Assembly: GCF_030409755.1 (NCBI RefSeq)
Contig: NZ_JAUFQE010000001.1
Span: 1,054,001 to 1,118,000, forward strand
Length of the DNA: 64,000 nt
Origin: Vibrio lentus
GTDB lineage: Bacteria; Pseudomonadota; Gammaproteobacteria; Enterobacterales; Vibrionaceae
Reading direction: 5' to 3'
Shown: piece by piece, positions 36,119 to 44,845 of the stretch
Position numbering within the stretch: position 1 is the stretch's first letter
Layout: each line of letters starts with the position of its first letter
Notes under the pieces: generated by a model
What the model was told of the DNA's origin: nothing
The model's database searches: none
What the model saw: the letters and a program-made list of their open reading frames with translations, nothing else
Position numbers and translations under genes: made by a program

Positions 36119-36158
36119 ACTCTCTAATACTCTCTAATACTCTCTAATACTCTCTAAC
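36119..36158. repeat. Decamer tandem repeat (ACTCTCTAAT x4)
   Basis: Three identical units and a fourth ending in C, directly before the stop codon of the minus-strand 743-residue gene at 36165. Confidence 0.93.
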
Positions 36159-36164
36159 TAAACT

Positions 36165-38396
36165 CTAATAGAGCAAAAACAGCCCCTCATAACCGCCAAT
36201 TTGAATCTCAGTCACATACTCACCGATGTTGCCATTTTCATCGACGGGCTTCATTGGCACATCCAATGTAATCGTCAGCTTTGGCGTTTCATAAAAGCTC
36301 ATATTCTTACCGTGGAAATCAGTGCGATATAGCACTCGTCCACTGCTAAACTCTCTTGCCAATACCATATCCTCAGGGCCACCAGCCACGACTGAACGTG
36401 CAGACTGATACAAGAAATAGGTGTGCGTGGGAGACAGGTGAGTCAGTCCATTGGGTAGGTCGGCGTGCACGACTTCATTCATCGACGAATCACCAACGAT
36501 GGTGTAATCCGCAGACTCTGGTGTACTGGTCGACATCATCAAAGGAATGGCATTAAAACCGTCAGGTATTCGTGCGTTAGGCTCACCTAAATCGACAGCC
36601 AATAACGAACTGGGTTGATAGGCGACGTTTTTGGGTACCCCACTCTTCCAGAAATTGTCTTGAGTCGTGTTGTCACTCCCATAGACATAGCCATTGTTCC
36701 ATTGATTAAAATAGCTGTGTTGCGCGTGATGATTAAGATAATAAATAGCCAACGCTGAATATTGGTCCTGTTTCCAGTTCTGTTCACTGCTTCCAAAGAA
36801 CTGAACCCTACCAAAACGAGTCGTCGCTTGGAAAATCACACTTTGATCGGCATACGCCAATGCGGAGTTATCCCAAGATTTAGAGATACCTGAATAGCCA
36901 CTAAAGCCTGTAGACGGGAACAAATAATGCTCTCTGAGGTACAAGGAACCAGCCTCAACAAGATGAGATTGACCATTACGACCAAACAAATTGGCCGTTC
37001 CAATATTCAAAGCAATGAGAGCATCACTATTGAGTGAAGCGAGGCTTTTTAGGAAGTGAGCAAATTGTGTTTTATAAAGCTGATCCGCTTCTGGCGAGCC
37101 AGCAATCAACCCAAGCTCTTGAACAGTGCCGCCCGAATGAACATAGAACTGGTTTTCGCCAAGCAACTTGTTGGTGTCATCATTGTAAGCGCCATTTAGC
37201 CCCTGCTCAGCCCAGCTTTGCTGATAGTAAGCGTGAACCGCCGATAAGTAGTCAGGATTAGCAACGTTAGTCAGTGCCCATGAAGAGTTCTGGCTCCACA
37301 TTCGCCCGAATGGCACCACACGAGACTCCCAACGAAATCGAGCGGTGGCTTTTTTATTGGTGCGATTTTTATATTCACTTTGTGACAAGTAATTGTCTTG
37401 ATTAATGTCGGCCGAGACATCAAAACCACGGATCTTACGCCACTGGCTGATTGCACTTCCATCTAGTGTGACTTCCGGTGCATTGGTTACCTTCACCACC
37501 GGAAAACTGTTTCTCAACTTCACATCTTTAAGGTGCGGCCTCTCATCTGCGTTATCACCTTGCCAACGGATTCTCACCACATACAAACGTCCGCCATCGC
37601 GTACAAAAGTCGAGCCAAAATACTGACCGCTGCCATAGCTGGCGCCGCTACCATCGTGTGTGGTTGCCCTAACCCAATCAGATGGAAGATCCCATAGCAC
37701 TGATTGGTTCTTAGTCATATTAATGGTTTTGTCTTTCTTTAAATCCAACACAGACCATTGTGAAACCTGCCCATGGGCATCAACTTCAGTTGGATACTCA
37801 AGCCAAAACTGACCACCCGAGGCAAATTGAGAGAACTTCAGCGTCAACCTGTCGAACTGCTCGGCGTGATACACATAAAGCGCACCGCCTTGTTCGAAAT
37901 TTTCAAACACATCAACATCCCAAGGCGGTTGTTGATAGAGCCAAAAGCCCGCATGGTCTTCACTTGCGGTATAACCGACGATCATGGGCTTGCGATTTAG
38001 GAGAGTGTTTTCACCGTGAGTTTTGTCGACTTCAGCAATCACAGTATCTTCAGAGAAGTGCAGGAAGAAATCTTCAAAATTAACGCCATTTAGCGCTGCG
38101 TTATTACGAAGATCGTCTTCTAGCCAACCAGAGTTGAGTTCCAACTTTTGGTTGTACATGTAACCAATCGCAGTAACTCGTTCATTGTCAGATTTGTCTG
38201 CATAAGAGCCAAACACGATGTCGTTATTGGTAATTTCCCAATCAATAATTTCACGTTCAGACATTGGAGAGTTGTCTAAATCAACAGCCTGCTGATGTAA
38301 TCCAGGTAAAACAATCGCAGTGCCAGCAGCAAAAGAGTAACTAGCGGTTAGGTATGAAGGAATGAGAGCTAGTAACCATAAAATGTAGGTTTTCAT
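36165..38396 (-). CDS. Large secreted protein of unknown function with an EF-hand-like loop
   Basis: 743 residues. A signal peptide (about 1-23, ending SYSFA-A) predicts export. D330-E341 reads DINQDNYLSQSE, a canonical EF-hand calcium loop. The N-terminal half is beta-rich (QFWLEYPTEVDAHG; YVVRIRWQGDNADERPHLKDVKL), resembling carbohydrate-binding or jelly-roll modules. The middle (DALIALNIGTANLFGRNG; HSGGTVQELG) has the strand-helix rhythm of a hydrolase barrel. I recognise no named family; an extracellular polysaccharide- or glycan-related role is possible but unproven. It is alone on its strand, with a 484-nt gene-free region upstream. Confidence 0.75.
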   Translation of the reverse strand: MKTYILWLLALIPSYLTASYSFAAGTAIVLPGLHQQAVDLDNSPMSEREIIDWEITNNDIVFGSYADKSDNERVTAIGYMYNQKLELNSGWLEDDLRNNAALNGVNFEDFFLHFSEDTVIAEVDKTHGENTLLNRKPMIVGYTASEDHAGFWLYQQPPWDVDVFENFEQGGALYVYHAEQFDRLTLKFSQFASGGQFWLEYPTEVDAHGQVSQWSVLDLKKDKTINMTKNQSVLWDLPSDWVRATTHDGSGASYGSGQYFGSTFVRDGGRLYVVRIRWQGDNADERPHLKDVKLRNSFPVVKVTNAPEVTLDGSAISQWRKIRGFDVSADINQDNYLSQSEYKNRTNKKATARFRWESRVVPFGRMWSQNSSWALTNVANPDYLSAVHAYYQQSWAEQGLNGAYNDDTNKLLGENQFYVHSGGTVQELGLIAGSPEADQLYKTQFAHFLKSLASLNSDALIALNIGTANLFGRNGQSHLVEAGSLYLREHYLFPSTGFSGYSGISKSWDNSALAYADQSVIFQATTRFGRVQFFGSSEQNWKQDQYSALAIYYLNHHAQHSYFNQWNNGYVYGSDNTTQDNFWKSGVPKNVAYQPSSLLAVDLGEPNARIPDGFNAIPLMMSTSTPESADYTIVGDSSMNEVVHADLPNGLTHLSPTHTYFLYQSARSVVAGGPEDMVLAREFSSGRVLYRTDFHGKNMSFYETPKLTITLDVPMKPVDENGNIGEYVTEIQIGGYEGLFLLY

Positions 38397-38724
38397 TATT
38401 AAATTGTCCTAATCGATACAGCCGTTACTCGAAATACGAGACGAAAAGTCAGCCAACTTACGTGTCAATTTAGGAATCAAAATACGAAAAAAGTATCGGT
38501 TAGAAATGTGTATTGATCAAGCGTCAAGGTGTCTTGTTAACTTGCTATCCAAAAACGACTTGGAATACCCGATTTAAGTCAGTATGTTAGAAAGAAAGCT
38601 AAAAACTTATAATCTTAATTTTGCTGACAAGCCAAGTATTCGATTGTCACGATTCTCTGCTTCACTTTTTCTCATTATGAGAATTAAGTCGAACGAACAG
38701 TGAACGCACGATAACCAAAAAGGC

Positions 38725-38848
38725 AACTCAGTTTGGGATAGGTTAATCTTGTTGGTCGAAGGAAAACGGAACGCGGGAACTGGATTTACTGCATCTAATC
38801 TCAATTTCAATGCCACTCTATTGAAACTCAATTGGGATAGGTTAGTCT
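38725..38848. repeat. Pair of direct repeats upstream of the AraC-type gene
   Basis: AACTCAGTTTGGGATAGGTT (38725-38744) recurs as AACTCAATTGGGATAGGTT (38825-38843), each followed by AATCT or AGTCT, 100 bp apart. The stretch 38397-38895 holds no gene I can support besides these repeats. They could be regulator sites or debris of a small mobile element. Confidence 0.7.
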
Positions 38849-38895
38849 CGGAAGCTATATAGGAACGATGACGATAGAGAGTGGTAAATAAAGCA

Positions 38896-39795
38896 ATGTA
38901 CGTTGACTATCATAAGCGGCTGATTCCCGTTGTCCGCTATTTAGAGAAACACTTTAACGAGCCACTCAACCTAATCGAAGTCGCGGCGTTAGCCAACTTT
39001 TCACCCTACCATTTTCATCGCACCTTTAAAGCCGTTCAAGGCGAGACGCTTGCTGATTTCATCAGGCGACTGAGGCTTGAATCCGCAGCTGATGATCTTT
39101 TCAAATCCAAGCAACCAGTCCTGAATATCGCACTGGAATATGGTTTCTCGTCCTCGCAAAGCTTGGCCAAAGCATTCAAACAGCACTTTGGAGTAACTCC
39201 TACGGCATTTCGTGATTGTGAAGATTACCAAGCGTTTTCTGAGTTGACACGAAGTAGCAAGATTGGACACACGTTGCGCAAGAATGGAAACGCAGCAACC
39301 GCAGGCAATTCATATACTGACTCCGAACCAACAACATGGAGTAGGACAATGAAAACGCAACAATTCGAACCGTCAAAACTAGCGTATGTACGAGTGACAG
39401 GCCCCTATGGACAGGGTTATGAAGAACCAAGTGGTCGTCTTTATCAATGGGCCGAAATGAAAGGGTTAGCGGGTAACAGCTGCATCTTTATCTATCATGA
39501 CAATCCAGAAATCACGCCGAACGATAAATGCCGTACTGACATCTGCTTGATGGTTTCAGACGACACTGAAGTACCAAATGGGATCGAATTGAAAGATTTT
39601 CCCGGCGGACAATATGCAGTGATGCGCCAAACCATCACCGAGCCAAGCCAATACGCTAAAGCGTGGGACGACCTGATGAGTAAGGTCATAGAGTCCGGCA
39701 TCGAAACCGAAGACCGACCTTGCTTTGAGCTTTACCACAGCTACGATCAACAAACTCAGCATTCAGACGTTAGCTTCTGCACCGCAATTAAATAA
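38896..39795 (+). CDS. AraC-family regulator with GyrI-like effector domain
   Basis: About 299 residues. N-terminal AraC/XylS double helix-turn-helix (about 1-105; LNLIEVAALANFSPYHFHRTFKAV and NIALEYGFSSSQSLAKAFKQHFG), a linker, then a C-terminal GyrI/SbmC-like effector-binding domain (about 150-299; EPSKLAYVRVTGPYGQGYE, FELYHSYD). Such proteins sense small amphipathic or cationic compounds. ATG 38896 preferred to GTG 38881; ribosome-binding signals are weak for both. No adjacent target gene is evident. Confidence 0.87.
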   Translation: MYVDYHKRLIPVVRYLEKHFNEPLNLIEVAALANFSPYHFHRTFKAVQGETLADFIRRLRLESAADDLFKSKQPVLNIALEYGFSSSQSLAKAFKQHFGVTPTAFRDCEDYQAFSELTRSSKIGHTLRKNGNAATAGNSYTDSEPTTWSRTMKTQQFEPSKLAYVRVTGPYGQGYEEPSGRLYQWAEMKGLAGNSCIFIYHDNPEITPNDKCRTDICLMVSDDTEVPNGIELKDFPGGQYAVMRQTITEPSQYAKAWDDLMSKVIESGIETEDRPCFELYHSYDQQTQHSDVSFCTAIK

Positions 39796-39814
39796 CAAAA
39801 AAAAATTCAGTAAC

Positions 39815-39837
39815 AAAGCCTGCCTCGCGTAGGCTTT
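39815..39837 (+). terminator. Terminator of the AraC-type gene
   Basis: AAAGCCT (39815-39821) / AGGCTTT (39831-39837) with a GC-rich loop, then CGTTCTTT. Confidence 0.65.
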
Positions 39838-39881
39838 CGTTCTTTAGTTAACGAACCAATAAGGACTCTTACGAAAGCTTC

Positions 39882-40220
39882 TTAAAGTCTATGGTTCCAC
39901 TTCCCTTGATGGTCGCGGTCGCAATTTTCTTGTGTATCGTAACTGACGTGCTTATCGATATTCTTCAATGTAATCCCAACCTGACTAAACGCCTTTTGGA
40001 TAGCAACAGAGACCTCCTGCTGACCTCCTCCGTCTAAGAAGTTCGTTCTATCCTGATTGGTATCGAATACGCAGACGATTTTCAAACTTTGCGGGAATGA
40101 AGAGAAATTGACCGTATGAGTCACCCAAAGAAAACCATCGTAGCTTTTCAACGTATCTTCACACACGTCCGTTAACACGTCTCTGATTTGATTTTCGATC
40201 TTCTTATCTGATTTGCGCAT
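39882..40220 (-). CDS. Conserved hypothetical protein
   Basis: 112 residues, soluble, with AGGAA upstream of ATG 40220. Alternating strands and helices (IENQIRDVLTDVCEDTLKSYDGFLWVTHTVNF; KIVCVFDTN). Relatives are sometimes auto-labelled Fis-family regulators, but no Fis helix-turn-helix is visible here. Function unknown. It converges with the AraC-type gene. Confidence 0.72.
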   Translation of the reverse strand: MRKSDKKIENQIRDVLTDVCEDTLKSYDGFLWVTHTVNFSSFPQSLKIVCVFDTNQDRTNFLDGGGQQEVSVAIQKAFSQVGITLKNIDKHVSYDTQENCDRDHQGKWNHRL

Positions 40221-40418
40221 GAAGCAAAGTTCCTATTTAACACCTTAAAAAATAAGGTTTTTCGGTCAATATTGTCTTAAGCGACATTGGACACTGTGGC
40301 TGTTTCAAATGCAAAGTATTTATTGAGGAGCATGGGCTAGAGGGATTAGAGAAACACCTCATGCTTGATCACTGATGAGGCAATCAAACATGAGACGAAT
40401 ATAGAATTTACGAAGATC

Positions 40419-41393
40419 TCAGCTTGCCGCTTGTTCCCAATCCGTCAGTAACTTCATGATTACCCGAGAGTCTTGATGAGTCGCCATTGGCGCAGCAAGT
40501 TGTGTGTCACCTCGCTCAACCGCTTGGCGAATATTACGCACTTGATAATGGAAGCCATCGCCTTGCGCTTCGACTTTCACTTCACGGGTCGACGTTTCAT
40601 AGATCTCAACCGTAAACGTGTTTTCTGCAGTCGGTAGCCATGGATTTGTGTCGAGAGTGATACAGCCTTTACTACCTAGAATCGTAAAACCATGCTTTAA
40701 GCCGTGGTCCTCTGCAGTATGGATTTGAGCAGTGAAGTGGTCGTTGAAGCGTATCATCGCCGATGATTCACAGATATTGCCATCTTGGCCTCGTCGACCG
40801 ATTGCTGAGATCTGCACATCATCGAACACGCTCTCGCCAAATTGCTGCTGCGCAACAGAATGAATCAGCGACATTGGGTAACAACCTAAGTTGTACAACG
40901 CGCCTTTGCTCGCAGGGTTAACGAACTGGTCAATCGCCGCAACGTAGGAACCTTGGATCGAGCGCACTTCGCCAATCTCACCTGTCGCCAACTCTTGATG
41001 AAGCTTAGCGATAAGTGGATGGTTTAGATACATCAAACCTTCTGCGAAGAACACGCCAGATGCTTCCACCGCTTGCAGAGCTTGCTCAGTTTTTTCCATA
41101 TCAACCGATAACGATTTTTCACACAAGATCGCTTTGCCTTTTTGAGCGGCTTTAATCACGTATTCGTGGTGAACGTGGTTAGGTAACGCGATGTAGATAA
41201 TGTCGACTGACTCGTCTTCAATCAAGGCTTCATAGTTGTTGAAGATCAGTGTTGGTTGGTATTGGGCTACAAACTCGTTCAGTGTTTTCTCTGTGCGCCC
41301 TGCGACGGCATACAGCTCGCTTTGTGCATCGCCTTTGATCGCATCCGCCATTACGCCTGAGATAAAGCTGGTTCCTAGGATTCCCCATTTCAT
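40419..41393 (-). CDS. Gfo/Idh/MocA-family NAD(P)-dependent oxidoreductase
   Basis: 324 residues. N-terminal Rossmann fold begins MKWGILGTSFISGVMADAI, and the conserved CEKSLSVD (EKP-type motif) holds the catalytic lysine. The C-terminal half is the usual alpha/beta substrate domain. Substrates are typically sugars, inositols or trans-dihydrodiols. Starts 3 nt after an antibiotic-monooxygenase-like gene and shares a likely promoter with it, divergent from a LysR gene. Confidence 0.87.
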   Translation of the reverse strand: MKWGILGTSFISGVMADAIKGDAQSELYAVAGRTEKTLNEFVAQYQPTLIFNNYEALIEDESVDIIYIALPNHVHHEYVIKAAQKGKAILCEKSLSVDMEKTEQALQAVEASGVFFAEGLMYLNHPLIAKLHQELATGEIGEVRSIQGSYVAAIDQFVNPASKGALYNLGCYPMSLIHSVAQQQFGESVFDDVQISAIGRRGQDGNICESSAMIRFNDHFTAQIHTAEDHGLKHGFTILGSKGCITLDTNPWLPTAENTFTVEIYETSTREVKVEAQGDGFHYQVRNIRQAVERGDTQLAAPMATHQDSRVIMKLLTDWEQAAS

Positions 41394-41396
41394 GGC

Positions 41397-41699
41397 TTAG
41401 ATCTCCTTCTTATGAGTTTCAAATGCTTGTACTAATTCCGTTATATCACGCTCAATAAACGCTTGAGTATGCGGCATCACAAAATGCTGATTGATTGCTT
41501 CACGGTTTGCGTATTGCTCAAGCAAAATCACACGATCGCTTTGGTTTTGATCATAAGTTGCAATCGCTTGTAAGCAGCCCGGCTCACTCTGCATATCTAG
41601 GCAAAACTGTTCGATGGCTTCAATCGCAGCCTCACGATCAATGTTGGTTTTAATCTTAAGTTCGGCAGTAACAAAGATGGCTTCATTCGTTTGAGGCAT
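41397..41699 (-). CDS. Antibiotic biosynthesis monooxygenase (ABM)-domain protein
   Basis: 100 residues, dimeric alpha+beta barrel typical of quinol monooxygenase YgiN-like proteins: FVTAELKIKTNIDREAAIEAI, the QSEPGCLQ motif, VILLEQYANREAINQH. Cofactor-free oxidation or a stress role on small aromatic or quinone substrates is possible. First gene of a two-gene unit with the oxidoreductase; the LysR gene is divergent. Confidence 0.85.
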   Translation of the reverse strand: MPQTNEAIFVTAELKIKTNIDREAAIEAIEQFCLDMQSEPGCLQAIATYDQNQSDRVILLEQYANREAINQHFVMPHTQAFIERDITELVQAFETHKKEI

Positions 41700-41716
41700 T
41701 TCACGCTCTTATTTTA

Positions 41717-41749
41717 GTTAATTATCGGTTTGCCATTAATATAATTAAC
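41717..41749. promoter_or_regulatory. Inverted repeat in the LysR/ABM intergenic region
   Basis: GTTAATTAT (41717-41725) / ATAATTAAC (41741-41749), perfect 9-bp arms 15 nt apart, in the 106-nt divergent promoter. Probable target of the neighbouring LysR protein. Confidence 0.55.
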
Positions 41750-41805
41750 CCCTAATAATTGATAAACTCTCCTTTTGTTTATTATTTATCAACCGAGAGT
41801 GTTCA

Positions 41806-42744
41806 ATGGATAAGTTAACCAGCATGAAAGTCTTCATTTACGTGGTAGAGCAAGGCAGCTTTCGCAGTGCCGCCAACCACTTCAACTTGTCGGCAACCAT
41901 GATCAGTAAACATGTCCACCACCTTGAAACGAGCCTCAACTCTCAACTGATTCATCGCACCACGCGTAAGCAGTCTTTAACCGATTCAGGTCAACTTTAT
42001 TATCGAGAATGTAAGCGAATTCTCGAAGACATCAGCAATGCTGAAAACCTAATTCAAACCTTGGAGAACCAGCCACAAGGGACGGTAAAGATAAACTGCC
42101 CGGTCACCTATGGGAACAAGGTGCTTGCCCCGATTGTGGCTAAGTTCCTCGCGCATCACCCGACGATTAATGTCGAACTCGTGTTGAACAACGATCTTGT
42201 CGATCCTTATTCATCCGATATTGATTTGATTGTGCGAATTGGTGAGCTGTCTGACTCCAGTTTAGTCGCCAGATACTTAGGGGATTATGAGATGTGTTAC
42301 TGCGCGGCTCCTGAGTACCTTAACCAACATGCTGAGATCTGCGTGTTGGAAGATCTCGCACAACACCCATCGCTTGGATTCAGCTATAGCAGTCGTCGTG
42401 ATGTGAATGGTCGTGATTCACAAATTCGTAATACGCAAAACAGTGAATCGCAACTCCTAGCCCCTCAGAACTACCAAGCAACACATAGCGCGGTGAATAA
42501 AGGGCAAGTACGTTTGATGTCGAATAATGGGGATGTATTGCGATATGCTGCCCTTCAAGGCGTAGGCGTCTTGTTACAGCCGACTATCTTAGTTGCAGAA
42601 GAAATTGAGCGTGGAATGCTATTGGAGATCTTGCCCGGCATGGCACCGTTACCCAAACCGATTCACTTACTCTACAAAACCAAGCAACTGTCGTTGAAGA
42701 ACCGAACCTTTGTCGAATTCTTGTTAGCCACTCTTTCTGAGTAA
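41806..42744 (+). CDS. LysR-family transcriptional regulator
   Basis: 312 residues. N-terminal winged helix (about 1-60; SMKVFIYVVEQGSFRSAANHF, SATMISKHVHHLE) and a substrate-binding-like C-terminal domain. Closest in form to the CrgA/DmlR-like group. A Gln/Asn-rich insert (about 205-225, SQIRNTQNSESQL) seems unusual for the family. Divergent from the ABM-oxidoreductase unit, which it probably controls. Confidence 0.88.
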   Translation: MDKLTSMKVFIYVVEQGSFRSAANHFNLSATMISKHVHHLETSLNSQLIHRTTRKQSLTDSGQLYYRECKRILEDISNAENLIQTLENQPQGTVKINCPVTYGNKVLAPIVAKFLAHHPTINVELVLNNDLVDPYSSDIDLIVRIGELSDSSLVARYLGDYEMCYCAAPEYLNQHAEICVLEDLAQHPSLGFSYSSRRDVNGRDSQIRNTQNSESQLLAPQNYQATHSAVNKGQVRLMSNNGDVLRYAALQGVGVLLQPTILVAEEIERGMLLEILPGMAPLPKPIHLLYKTKQLSLKNRTFVEFLLATLSE

Positions 42745-42772
42745 CTAAGCGCTTTCTAAACAACAAAGAACA

Positions 42773-43966
42773 CTAGACTGTTTGCCATTGGCTCATCAAG
42801 CGCTTGCCAAGATCAGAGGGCGTGGTGTTATGGACGATCATCTCATCACATTGGTTGAACACCATGAAGTGTTTTAGTTCATCGCATAAAGCATGAACCA
42901 ACGACTCATGGTTTTTGATTCGATCTTCCACAACCAAGTTACGAATATTGAGCAAACGGGTCTTCCTGTCGACCTTACAATCCATTCGTGCCACCAGTTC
43001 ACCTTGCCATAAAATCGGCAAACTAAAGTAACCAAACTGGCGCTTGGCTTCTGGAACATAACACTCAAGAAGGTAATAAAAGTTGAACAGTGATTGCATT
43101 CGCTTTCGTTGAATCAACAAATTATCAAACGGAGACAGTATCTTTAACTTGGTTCGAGAAAGAGGCTGATTCAACAGCTCAAAAGCATCCGGCAACACAT
43201 AATAATCCGAGCCTTGAACACCCACTTTCATCAACTGCTTATCTTCAAGCATCTGCTGGAGTGTCTTCTGTATCAATGGCTTAGTGTTCTTGAGTAGATA
43301 ACTCATCTCCGACGCTATTCCCACACCATTAGCTTCTAAATAACGCGTAATTAGATGCTCGATGTACTCTTGTTCCGTTGGTTCTGAGGCATCAATACCA
43401 CTCGGCAAAACTCGTTCAGTTAGGTCATACACCTTATGGAAGTTCACTCGGCTTGGCACCATTAAGTCACCTTGCATAAACAAAGTTTCTAGTGCCTGTT
43501 TGGCCGGTTTACCGCCCCATCCTCCAGGGTTTGGCCTATCCCCTTCAAAATCTTTCGCCATTAATGGCCCTTCGTTCTCAATACGTTTGAGAACATGCGC
43601 CATCAGTGCATCATCCTTTTTATACCAATGCTTAAGCTTACCACTCGCAAACCCGTTCTTTCGATGCAAGCTGAAACGATAATCACGCATGGGTAAATAC
43701 GCGGCGGCGTGCGACCAATACTCAAACACTTCTCGACGCTCTAACAGCTTATCCAGATGATCAAGCTTGTAGTCTTGATTACGATTCCACAGCGTATGAT
43801 GGTGAGCTCGCTGAATCACAGAGATGGTATCAATTTGAACATACCCAAGGTTTTCAATCGCAGACAGCGTGTTCGCCAAAGTGCCGCCATTGCGTTGCTT
43901 TTTAGGTGGCAATTTTTGCGAAAGCAGTACAATTTTTTGCGCTTGAGCGAGTGACAATGATTCCAT
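42773..43966 (-). CDS. Winged-helix DNA glycosylase, YcaQ (AlkX) family
   Basis: 397 residues. Signatures shared with E. coli YcaQ: LGYVQIDTISVIQRAHHHTLW, EYWSHAAAYLP, VYDLTERVLP, LSPFDNLLIQRKRMQSLFNFYYLLECYVPEAKRQFGYF region (read as separate blocks), and GELVARMDCKVDR. The E. coli protein unhooks DNA interstrand crosslinks. Basic protein without signal peptide. Monocistronic, 34 nt before the DsbA-like gene's stop region on the same strand. Confidence 0.85.
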   Translation of the reverse strand: MESLSLAQAQKIVLLSQKLPPKKQRNGGTLANTLSAIENLGYVQIDTISVIQRAHHHTLWNRNQDYKLDHLDKLLERREVFEYWSHAAAYLPMRDYRFSLHRKNGFASGKLKHWYKKDDALMAHVLKRIENEGPLMAKDFEGDRPNPGGWGGKPAKQALETLFMQGDLMVPSRVNFHKVYDLTERVLPSGIDASEPTEQEYIEHLITRYLEANGVGIASEMSYLLKNTKPLIQKTLQQMLEDKQLMKVGVQGSDYYVLPDAFELLNQPLSRTKLKILSPFDNLLIQRKRMQSLFNFYYLLECYVPEAKRQFGYFSLPILWQGELVARMDCKVDRKTRLLNIRNLVVEDRIKNHESLVHALCDELKHFMVFNQCDEMIVHNTTPSDLGKRLMSQWQTV

Positions 43967-44000
43967 GTAATTCAGACTCTAATTGATACCAATAATCAGC

Positions 44001-44648
44001 TTATGATTCAGCAATAAGCTCTTGAAGAATTTGCTTGTATGTTTCTACCGTCTGCGCACCAGTGACTGCACTCTTGCGGTTGAATACCACGGTAGGAACC
44101 GCTGAGATTCCCATGCGTTGCCATTCAAACTCTTGCGCTTCAATTTGCTTCAAGTTATCGGTGTTCTTTAGGCGTTTCAGCGCTTTCGTTGAGTCTAAGC
44201 CAACCGCTTCAAGTTCTTGTGCGATAACCTCAAGATCAGACAGATCTTTCTGCTCTGAAAAATGAGCAGTAAAGAAGCGTAGCTTTAACTCAGTCTGTTT
44301 GCCATGCGCCAACGCGAAATCGAGCAGCACATGCAGGTGACGTGAATTGACCATTCTCATGCTGTCATAGAAATTGAAATCGAAACCAACCGCTTTGCCA
44401 CGCGCCGCAAGCTGTTCGCGTGAACTTTGACTCTCTTCTGCGCTAGAGCCGTATTTTCTCATGATATGATCACGCAGGTTTTCACCCTCTTGCGGCATAT
44501 CGGGATTCAACTCAAACGGCTGCCATTCAAGTTCAATCTGCTGTTCTAAGCCAAGTTCAGAAACGGCTTGCTCTAGGTTTTTGTAGCCGACCACGCACCA
44601 AGGGCACATTACGTCAGAAATAATATCAAGTTGAAGTTTCTTGCTCAT
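44001..44648 (-). CDS. DsbA-family (FrnE-like) oxidoreductase
   Basis: 215 residues, thioredoxin fold with a helical insertion. The redox motif is C15-PWC18 near the N-terminus and the cis-proline is in GISAVPTVV. No signal peptide, so a cytoplasmic FrnE/2-hydroxychromene-2-carboxylate isomerase-type enzyme. ATG 44648 is preferred to ATG 44654 because of GGA spacing. May be cotranscribed upstream of the YcaQ gene. Disulphide or glutathione-linked role inferred. Confidence 0.87.
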   Translation of the reverse strand: MSKKLQLDIISDVMCPWCVVGYKNLEQAVSELGLEQQIELEWQPFELNPDMPQEGENLRDHIMRKYGSSAEESQSSREQLAARGKAVGFDFNFYDSMRMVNSRHLHVLLDFALAHGKQTELKLRFFTAHFSEQKDLSDLEVIAQELEAVGLDSTKALKRLKNTDNLKQIEAQEFEWQRMGISAVPTVVFNRKSAVTGAQTVETYKQILQELIAES

Positions 44649-44784
44649 CGTCATTCCAAATATCGTTGATAAAGCGTACCCAATACAAGTGAATACCCAT
44701 CTTTATCACTAAGACTACTGATTAACTACAAGTTACACCACCTTGAACAATCGTTCAATACAGATAAACACACTAGCTGCCAAC

Positions 44785-44817
44785 AAAAAAGCCAACTCAT
44801 CTTCACGAGTTGGCTTT
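44785..44817. terminator. Terminator of the Cof-type phosphatase gene
   Basis: AAAGCCAACTC (44788-44798) / GAGTTGGCTTT (44807-44817), perfect 11-bp stem; A-run at 44785-44790 supplies the minus-strand U-tract. Confidence 0.9.
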
Positions 44818-44845
44818 GATAAAAATCGGATTGAGCTTAACCGCG

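Noticed and set aside
36119..36158. CRISPR-like repeat
   Set aside because: Units are contiguous 10-mers without spacers; no cas genes in the window.
38607..38831. 74-codon minus-strand frame upstream of the AraC-type gene
   Set aside because: Starts at TTG without a ribosome-binding site, overlaps the direct-repeat region and has atypical composition.
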